Shown here in pieces: positions 58,462-64,000 of a stretch of 64,000 bases of DNA. Below the pieces are notes generated by a model. It worked only from the letters and a program-made list of their open reading frames with translations, did no database searches and was not told the origin of the DNA. A program made the position numbers and the translations under genes. How positions within the stretch are numbered: the first letter of the stretch is position 1; each line of letters opens with the position of its first letter. Source of the stretch: CAZYTM01 sp964649725 (GTDB lineage: Bacteria; Desulfobacterota; Desulfuromonadia; Geobacterales; Geobacteraceae); contig CAZYTM010000001.1 of NCBI GenBank assembly GCA_964649725.1, positions 186,001-250,000 on the forward strand, written 5' to 3'.

Positions 58462-60048
58462 CTACAGCGTCAGATCTACCAGCGAATCCTCGCGCCGCTC
58501 CCAGCCATAATGCAGCTGCTCGGTCAAAGCTGTTTCTGCATCCGGCAGCCAGGCCGGTCGCTGGTACGGCTGCGGTGTCCCCTGCCCCCGCCCCTCGCGG
58601 AATGCCTGTTGATACTGGTTACCGCTCCCTACCGAGACGTCGAGACCGCTCATGGTGATATTCTGTCGCGACAGGCTCTCCTTGAGGGTGTCGATGTTGC
58701 TGAGCATGATCTCCTTTACATAGCGGTTGTCCGTAATAACATCGAGCTTGAGCCGCTGTTCATCGAGCCGGATGGTAATTTTCAGCTCTCCGAGTTCTGC
58801 CGGCTTCAGCTGGATCGATATCTCCCGGTTGTTCCGGTCACGATTCGCCGCCATAGCATCCTGCACCTGTGTCATGATACTGTCGCGCAACGGCTCAAGA
58901 GCCTTCTCCGTTGTCGTCGAAGAAATACCCTTGATATGTTGGGCACTCTTCTCTGCCGGCTCAGCGACTCCGGCCAGGACAAAGGGGTGCTTCTCCCTGT
59001 TCGACTGCTGCTGCGGCAGAGCTTCCTCCTGTTTCTGCGGCAACGCTTCCTCACCGCTCGACTCACCCTCAGACAACTGCTCCAATGGCACCATTTTGGT
59101 CATGGCAGAAGAGTTCTGTAACTCTTTTGCATCCACTTCATCCTGAACAGTGCCAGGCTGCTGACGACTGCTCCGCAGCTGCCTCCCCTCGCCACCTTTC
59201 TCTACAACCTGGTCCTGCAGCGGATTCCCTGCCGTTGCTACTGTTACTGCCATTGCTGCCGTTGCCGGCACTGCTGGCAGCGGCTCTGCTGCTGCCGGAG
59301 ACTCTCCTCCCTTAAGCGGCAGAGTGGTAACCGGTGCGGTCAAAGTCCCCTTATCCGGCAGAGATGTCTGACTGACCTCGGACAGCTTCAGTTCTACCGG
59401 TCGGCCTGTTTCCGCCCCTTTAGCGGTTTGAGCAGGGGCACCCCCGGAGACTTTCAGCTCTCTTTGCTGACCCTCGCCCGGCTGTTCCAGAGCCGGCATT
59501 TCGAGCCCTGTAAACTCCTTGCGCAGCGGTACTGACCGGTCATTTTTTTCCTGCAGCGGCAGGCTGCTCTCCGGCAGTGCCACTGACAGCTCCTTGCTCT
59601 TCTTCTGTATCGCCATCTGCTCATCATCCATGCCTGGCTGCACTGTAGCCATTGCAACAGCTATTTCCCGAGGCACCTCACCCCCTGGTGATTGCTGCGA
59701 CCCGACTGTAACTGTCGGCTGTTGCGGTGTTACTGTTGTTACTGGCAGAAGAAGCTGTGCCAACAGCATGTTCGCCGGCCACCCGACTGCTTCTTCCCCC
59801 CTCTTTTCAACAGGCTGCTCCCCTTGCGGCAGCGGCTTTTCCGGCAGAGGTCCAGCTGTCACCTCCCCCTTTACCGCCGTGGTTGCCGGGATTGCCCAGA
59901 GGTTTGCCGCCTGGTCAAAGAGCACGGCAAACAGGGACGCATCTGCTGTAACTGGCAGAGCCCCCTGCGCTTCCGTCCCGCCAGACGGTGCGCCTGCGAC
60001 CGTAATCACAGGGACTGGCGGGAGTACTGCAAATGTCATCATTTCCAT
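58462..60048 (-). CDS. fliK: FliK hook-length control protein
   Basis: A 528-aa protein: a long low-complexity N-terminal ruler part (about 1-390; E-, Q-, P-, T-rich) and a folded C-terminal switch domain (NNREISIQLKPAELGELKITIRLDEQRLKLDVITDNRYVKEIMLSNIDTLKESL). It measures the hook and flips FlhB. Length may follow from the long FlgE hook, but this is inference. Confidence 0.9.
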   Translation of the reverse strand: MEMMTFAVLPPVPVITVAGAPSGGTEAQGALPVTADASLFAVLFDQAANLWAIPATTAVKGEVTAGPLPEKPLPQGEQPVEKRGEEAVGWPANMLLAQLLLPVTTVTPQQPTVTVGSQQSPGGEVPREIAVAMATVQPGMDDEQMAIQKKSKELSVALPESSLPLQEKNDRSVPLRKEFTGLEMPALEQPGEGQQRELKVSGGAPAQTAKGAETGRPVELKLSEVSQTSLPDKGTLTAPVTTLPLKGGESPAAAEPLPAVPATAAMAVTVATAGNPLQDQVVEKGGEGRQLRSSRQQPGTVQDEVDAKELQNSSAMTKMVPLEQLSEGESSGEEALPQKQEEALPQQQSNREKHPFVLAGVAEPAEKSAQHIKGISSTTTEKALEPLRDSIMTQVQDAMAANRDRNNREISIQLKPAELGELKITIRLDEQRLKLDVITDNRYVKEIMLSNIDTLKESLSRQNITMSGLDVSVGSGNQYQQAFREGRGQGTPQPYQRPAWLPDAETALTEQLHYGWERREDSLVDLTL

Positions 60049-60121
60049 ATTGTTCTCACCCCCTCTCCTGGAAAGAATGGAAGACCGCAGCGCTACCTGC
60101 GGATAACGGCATTGCTGCCGG

Positions 60122-60679
60122 TTACTGGTTAGCCTTTACCTGCAGATTCTCTCTGGTCCACTTCAAAACCCGCGGCTGATTGAGGAAGGGGATCAGTTTG
60201 ACCGCCGTCTTCTGGTCCATCCTGTTCAACATTTCGATCGCCATCGTCTCGTCGAGCTTATCCATCAGCCGCCCTGCCTCCTCAGGCTTGAGCCCTTTGT
60301 AGACCCTGAGGATCTTCTTGAAGCGGTCGTTCTCCTGCCCCTGCTTCTGCCGCAATGAGCTTTCCATCAGTTTCTTGGCTGTTTCCAGCTCCCTGATCTT
60401 GCTGTCCATACCGGCCGCCAGTTTTTTCAGCTCCTCTTCCTTTGCTGCCAGTGCTGCTTCACGCTCTGCCAGCTGCTGGCGCTTTTTCTCCAGAGCGACC
60501 ATCTCTTCCCGGATCATTTTTGCCGACATCACTGTCTCGCTCTTGCCGGTTGGCTGGCTGATCGTGGTCGCAACTGCTGTTTCAGCACCACCTGAAGCAC
60601 CGAACACTGCCGTGCCGATAGTGACGATCCAGATGAGCAGCAGCCCGACCAGGGACGCTATGACATGGTATGGCTTCAT
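60122..60679 (-). CDS. MotE-like / MgtE-N-domain flagellar protein
   Basis: A 185-aa protein: one membrane helix (VIASLVGLLLIWIVTIGTAVF), a coiled coil (about 50-110: KMIREEMVALEKKRQQLAEREAALAAKEEELKKL) and a C-terminal MgtE-N-like domain (ILRVYKGLKPEEAGRLMDKLDETMAIEMLNRMDQKTAVKLIPFL). Relatives of Agrobacterium/Rhizobium MotE and Bacillus YlxF, implicated in motor or export function. Overlaps fliJ by 4 bp. Confidence 0.8.
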   Translation of the reverse strand: MKPYHVIASLVGLLLIWIVTIGTAVFGASGGAETAVATTISQPTGKSETVMSAKMIREEMVALEKKRQQLAEREAALAAKEEELKKLAAGMDSKIRELETAKKLMESSLRQKQGQENDRFKKILRVYKGLKPEEAGRLMDKLDETMAIEMLNRMDQKTAVKLIPFLNQPRVLKWTRENLQVKANQ

Positions 60680-61122
60680 CGTTTCGGTAACCCCTTCTTC
60701 TGTACCGACATCTCGTCCAGAACGGCACGCTCCCGTTCGCTCAATTCTCGATGCTGAGCCTTGACCTTCTTCTCCTTGTAACTCTCCAGCACTTTTTTGT
60801 CCTTGGCCGCATCGAGCAGTTCATTGCGCCGGTCCGACATCTTCTCCCCCAGAGTTGCCACGGTCTGCCGCTGATCCTTCACTTCCCCCCTTTTTTTCTG
60901 ATGGAAGTCGTTATAGAGCTGCAGTTCGAACGCGGTTATCAGCTCTTTCTGGCGATCGATAAATTCACAGCAGAGCTTGTCCAGGATCTCTTCCTCATGC
61001 CGCAGTTTTTCCGCCGCCCCTTCAAACTCGTGGCGGGCTGCGGCAAACTCCAGTTTGCGCACCTTTTCCATCTCACGCCGGAAATTCAGGACCTGCTCCA
61101 GTTTAAACCCCTTCTTCTGCAT
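60676..61122 (-). CDS. fliJ: FliJ export chaperone
   Basis: A 148-aa coiled-coil protein (FKLEQVLNFRREMEKVRKLEFAAARHEFEGAAEKLRHEEEILDKLCCEFIDRQ), the FliJ stalk that fits into the FliI ring. Rich in K, E and R. It ends 4 bp inside the MotE-like gene and starts 12 bp after fliI. Confidence 0.88.
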   Translation of the reverse strand: MQKKGFKLEQVLNFRREMEKVRKLEFAAARHEFEGAAEKLRHEEEILDKLCCEFIDRQKELITAFELQLYNDFHQKKRGEVKDQRQTVATLGEKMSDRRNELLDAAKDKKVLESYKEKKVKAQHRELSERERAVLDEMSVQKKGLPKR

Positions 61123-61134
61123 GGGTCATCTCCG

Positions 61135-62496
61135 TCAGTGATTTTTTTTCTTTGTCACAACGTGCAACTGCTCACTGCCATCCGCTAATATCTCCTGCAG
61201 TTTTGCCACCGCCGACTCAAGGCTTACCCCGTCATGGATATCCTGCTTCAGATATCCGGTGAGCAGCTCCATCTTGCTGATCGCATAGTCTATCTGCGGA
61301 TTGCTGCCAGCCTTGTAAGCACCGATGTTGATCAGGTCCTCGGCCTGCCGATAGGTAGCAAGTACCTCTTTGAATCTGCCGGCAAACTGTTGCTGTTCCC
61401 GCTTGGTCACATCGATCATCACCCGGCTGGAACTCGCCAGTATGTCGACCGGCGGATAGATATTACGCGCCGCCAGTTCACGGGAGAGGACGATATGGCC
61501 ATCCAGGAGGCTGCGCATGGCGTCCGAGATCGGCTCGTTGAAATCGTCCCCCTCCACCAGCACTGTATAGAGTCCGGTGATACTCCCTGCCTGGAAATTA
61601 CCGGTCCGCTCCAGCAGCTTCGGCAGGGCGGCAAATACCGACGGGGTATAACCTTTGGTGGTAGGTGGTTCACCGATCGCCAGACCGACCTCCCGCATAG
61701 CCATGGCAAAGCGGGTGGCAGAATCCATCATGAGCAGGACTTTTTTCCCCTGGGCCTGGAAATATTCGGCTATAGTGGTGGCAATATAGGCGCCGCGCAT
61801 CCTCACCAGTGGTGGCTGGTCCGAAGTCGCCACCACCACCACCGATTTCTGCAACCCTTCGGTCTGCAGGTCCTTTTCGATGAATTCCCGCAGTTCCCGC
61901 CCACGTTCACCGATCAGGGCGATAACATTGACATCCGCCTCCGTATAACGGGCGATCATCCCGAGCAGGGTCGACTTGCCGACCCCGGAGCCTGCCATGA
62001 TGCCGACCCGCTGCCCCTCACCGCAGGTGAGCAGCCCGTTGATACTCCGTATGCCTAAGTCGAGCGGTTTGCGGATCGGCGTCCGGTGCATCGGATTGAC
62101 CGGGATCGCATAGATAGGGAACTCCTCCCCGCTGCTGACCGGTCCCCCTGAGTCGATCGGATTGCCGAGACCGTCGATTACCCTCCCCAGCAGGGCCGGG
62201 CCGACCAGCATCGAGGCTTTTTCCCTGCGAACTGTGATAAGGCTCCCCAACCCTACCCCACGCAGTTCACCAAGCGGCATGAGGAGTGTCTTGTTGTCGC
62301 GGAACCCGACCACTTCAGCGAGAATAGGCTCACCTGCCTGAGAGTTTATTTCGCAAAGGGTACCTACCGCCGTCTCCGGGCAAAACCCTTCGATAACCAA
62401 CCCCACCACCTGGGTCACCTTGCCATGGAACCTGATCGGTCTGACCTGGTCCAGTGCCGGCAGATAGCGATTTAGATCAATCTTCTTGAGCGCCAT
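61135..62496 (-). CDS. fliI: FliI flagellar export ATPase
   Basis: A 453-aa ATPase with Walker A MAGSGVGKSTLLG near residue 170, RGRELREFIEKDLQ, and KKVLLMMDSATRFAMAMREVGLAIGEPPTTKGYTPSVF. Energises unfolding and release of export substrates. Start at ATG 62496, with GGAG 9 nt upstream; the in-frame ATG 62511 has none. Overlaps fliH by 20 bp. Confidence 0.95.
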   Translation of the reverse strand: MALKKIDLNRYLPALDQVRPIRFHGKVTQVVGLVIEGFCPETAVGTLCEINSQAGEPILAEVVGFRDNKTLLMPLGELRGVGLGSLITVRREKASMLVGPALLGRVIDGLGNPIDSGGPVSSGEEFPIYAIPVNPMHRTPIRKPLDLGIRSINGLLTCGEGQRVGIMAGSGVGKSTLLGMIARYTEADVNVIALIGERGRELREFIEKDLQTEGLQKSVVVVATSDQPPLVRMRGAYIATTIAEYFQAQGKKVLLMMDSATRFAMAMREVGLAIGEPPTTKGYTPSVFAALPKLLERTGNFQAGSITGLYTVLVEGDDFNEPISDAMRSLLDGHIVLSRELAARNIYPPVDILASSSRVMIDVTKREQQQFAGRFKEVLATYRQAEDLINIGAYKAGSNPQIDYAISKMELLTGYLKQDIHDGVSLESAVAKLQEILADGSEQLHVVTKKKNH

Positions 62497-63277
62497 GGCA
62501 GTTTGCTCCATCGTCAGTAATATGGTCTAGACCGCAGAGGACCACCCGTTCCTCCATCAGCCGCCGGTATATCTCGTCCAACTGCGCCTCGATACGGGCA
62601 TCGATAGAGCCCATCGCCGTATCGACCATGCAGCCGCAGCATGGCACGGTATCATCGGCCTTGAAGGTCATCCGTTTGTTTTCACTGTTGGGAAAGAGCT
62701 GCTGCTCTTCTGTCAACAGCCGGTAATCGACAGGATTGAGTCTTATCACCAGCTCTTCTCGGTCTGCGGCGCTGTCGACCGCCGCCTTGATGATATTGGC
62801 GAGGATCTTCCGGTCGAGGGATATCTCCTGCTGGATGATCTTTTTCGCCAGCATGATGGCAAGCTTGAGCAGGTCTTCTTCACTCTCCCGCAGTACCCGC
62901 CCCCGTAACGAGAGGATAGCGGCGCGGGCATCGTCGAGGCAGCGGCAGCTGCTCGCCAGCATGTCACGGGCCTCCTGGCGACCCTGCTCCAACCCTTCGG
63001 CAAATGCACTCTGCAACCTGGCGGCAAGCTCTTCTTCGCTCATGTCAAAATGCACCCTGCCATGTTCAATTGTTTCATGTCCCTCTTGATTACCCCCATT
63101 GGAGCGGCGTTCACCGGCCGGGACAAAGGCAGCATCGCTCTCTATCACCAACGGCACAAACCCTTCTGCGGAAACAGGCTGGCTCCAGGATACCTCTTCC
63201 GACAGCGGCAGAAAGCCGGCCGGGACGATCTCCTCTGGCACCTTGCCAAGCTGTTTGAATATCTTAGACGAGGACAT
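62477..63277 (-). CDS. fliH: FliH, regulator of the export ATPase
   Basis: A 266-aa protein: acidic N-terminal part, a helical middle (EELAARLQSAFAEGLEQGRQEARDMLAS) and the C-terminal FliH domain (LLKLAIMLAKKIIQQEISLDRKILANIIKAAVDSAADREELVIRLNPVDYRLL). Start at ATG 63277 after GGAGGGG; longer readings begin inside fliG. It anchors FliI to the C-ring. Confidence 0.9.
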   Translation of the reverse strand: MSSSKIFKQLGKVPEEIVPAGFLPLSEEVSWSQPVSAEGFVPLVIESDAAFVPAGERRSNGGNQEGHETIEHGRVHFDMSEEELAARLQSAFAEGLEQGRQEARDMLASSCRCLDDARAAILSLRGRVLRESEEDLLKLAIMLAKKIIQQEISLDRKILANIIKAAVDSAADREELVIRLNPVDYRLLTEEQQLFPNSENKRMTFKADDTVPCCGCMVDTAMGSIDARIEAQLDEIYRRLMEERVVLCGLDHITDDGANCHGAQED

Positions 63278-64000
63278 CGTCCCCTCCGCGACCGGCAATG
63301 ACCACTTTCCCCTCTTCCTCCATCCGCCGGACAATCTTGATGATCTCCGACTGCGCCTTTTCCACGTCCGACAGCCGGACCGGCCCCATCACCTCCAGGT
63401 CCTCCTTGATCATCTCGGCGGCACGGCTGGAGATATTGCGGAATATCTTGTCCTTGACATCTTCCGGCGAGGTCTTCATCGCCAGGGTCAGGGTATCGTT
63501 GGATACCTCGCGCATGATCGACTGGATGGCCCGGTCGTCCAGCTTGAAGATATCCTCGAAGGTGAAGAGATGCTTGCGGATGACCTCGGCCAGCGGCGGA
63601 TTGAGGACATCGAGGCGATCGAGGATCTGCTTCTCCTTGCTCCGGTCGAGATGATTGAACATATCGACCACCTTCTCCACCCCGCCGACCTTGAAGCGCT
63701 GTACGCCACCCATGGCAGTCAGCTCCTTCTTGATCACCTCATCGATGTCCGAGAGGATCTCCGGCGATATCTGGTCGACATCGGCGATCCTGATCACCAC
63801 TTCGGCCTGCAGTTCCTGCGGCAGATGGCTGATGATCTCGCTGGTCTGCTTCGGTTTCAGCTTGGCGACGATAACCGCGATCGTCTGGGGGTGTTCCGGG
63901 GAGAGGAAGTTGGCAATGGTCTTGGAGTCCATGTTGGCCAGCACATCTTCGATATCGCCAAAATTGGAGGAGTGGAGTTCGGCCAGGAGCATCTCGGCGC
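63264..64000 (-). CDS. fliG: FliG flagellar switch protein (5' end outside the window)
   Basis: The C-terminal 242 or more residues of FliG; about 90-100 residues of the N-terminal domain lie beyond the window edge. Middle domain (FLSPEHPQTIAVIVAKLKPKQTSEIISHLPQELQAEVVIRIADVDQISPEIL) and C-terminal torque helix (VSNDTLTLAMKTSPEDVKDKIFRNISSRAAEMIKEDLEVMGPVRLSDVEKAQSEI) with the charged residues that meet MotA. The frame is open to 64000, so it starts upstream. Overlaps fliH. Confidence 0.95.
   Translation of the reverse strand, partial: AEMLLAELHSSNFGDIEDVLANMDSKTIANFLSPEHPQTIAVIVAKLKPKQTSEIISHLPQELQAEVVIRIADVDQISPEILSDIDEVIKKELTAMGGVQRFKVGGVEKVVDMFNHLDRSKEKQILDRLDVLNPPLAEVIRKHLFTFEDIFKLDDRAIQSIMREVSNDTLTLAMKTSPEDVKDKIFRNISSRAAEMIKEDLEVMGPVRLSDVEKAQSEIIKIVRRMEEEGKVVIAGRGGDDVLV

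Overview
The window looks like part of the chromosome of a Geobacter-like bacterium (Desulfuromonadia/Geobacterales; genus not decidable from sequence alone). Reasons: a GC-rich, near-complete flagellar regulon in the order typical of that group, FlhF/FlhG/FliA, consensus sigma-54 promoters in front of several flagellar operons, FliA-type (sigma-28) promoters in front of the flagellins, FlgJ without a muramidase domain, and a TIGR02530-type flagellar operon protein.

Region 1 (1-14017, + strand) is one tightly packed operon for a nonulosonic acid of the legionaminic-acid type: LegC aminotransferase, LegG/NeuC 2-epimerase, LegI/NeuB synthase, NeuD/LegH-like acetyltransferase, PtmE-like CBS-nucleotidyltransferase and LegF/NeuA cytidylyltransferase. 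They are interleaved with two B12-binding radical SAM enzymes, a radical SAM/SPASM protein, an iron-dependent alcohol dehydrogenase, a second DegT aminotransferase and an SDR epimerase. The extra enzymes suggest an unusually modified sugar. Region 2 (14047-21000, - strand) holds Maf (the probable flagellin nonulosonate transferase), a 201-aa unknown, FlaF, FlbT and two paralogous flagellins, each with a FliA promoter, a leader of about 140 nt and the same hairpin before the ribosome site. FlaF/FlbT is the alphaproteobacterial flagellin-control pair; fliD, fliS and fliW are not in the window.

Region 3 (21.3-38.5 kb) carries a PilZ protein, the MotA/MotB stator, FlbD, CsrA, FlgL, FlgK, FlgN, FlgM, FlgJ, FlgI, FlgH, FlgA, FlgG, FlgF, FliA, FlhG, FlhF and FlhA. 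Region 5 (49.9-64 kb) carries FlhB, FliR, FliQ, FliP, FliO, FliN, FliM, FliL, FlgE, a TIGR02530 protein, FlgD, FliK, a MotE-like protein, FliJ, FliI, FliH and the 3' part of fliG. All run on the - strand except the PilZ gene.

Region 4 (38.9-49.9 kb) separates flhB from flhA, which are usually adjacent. Its first part is an integron: a divergent IntI-type integrase, a leader ORF and four gene cassettes with recognisable attC sites. The R''/R' core pairs are exactly complementary for cassettes 1, 2 and 4, and partly so for cassette 3. Cassette 3 is AT-rich and carries an 808-aa PHP-plus-ABC/SMC-ATPase protein (resembling the Ppl class of antiphage proteins) overlapping a 94-aa acidic ORF; cassette 2 carries a small HEIAH zincin-like protein. 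The second part is ordinary GC-rich genes (TPR protein, MATE transporter, transglutaminase-like protein, a 129-aa unknown).

Three copies of a structured repeat of about 120 bp, all in the same orientation, sit directly behind the stop codons of flgH, flgG and fliP; their stems show compensatory changes.
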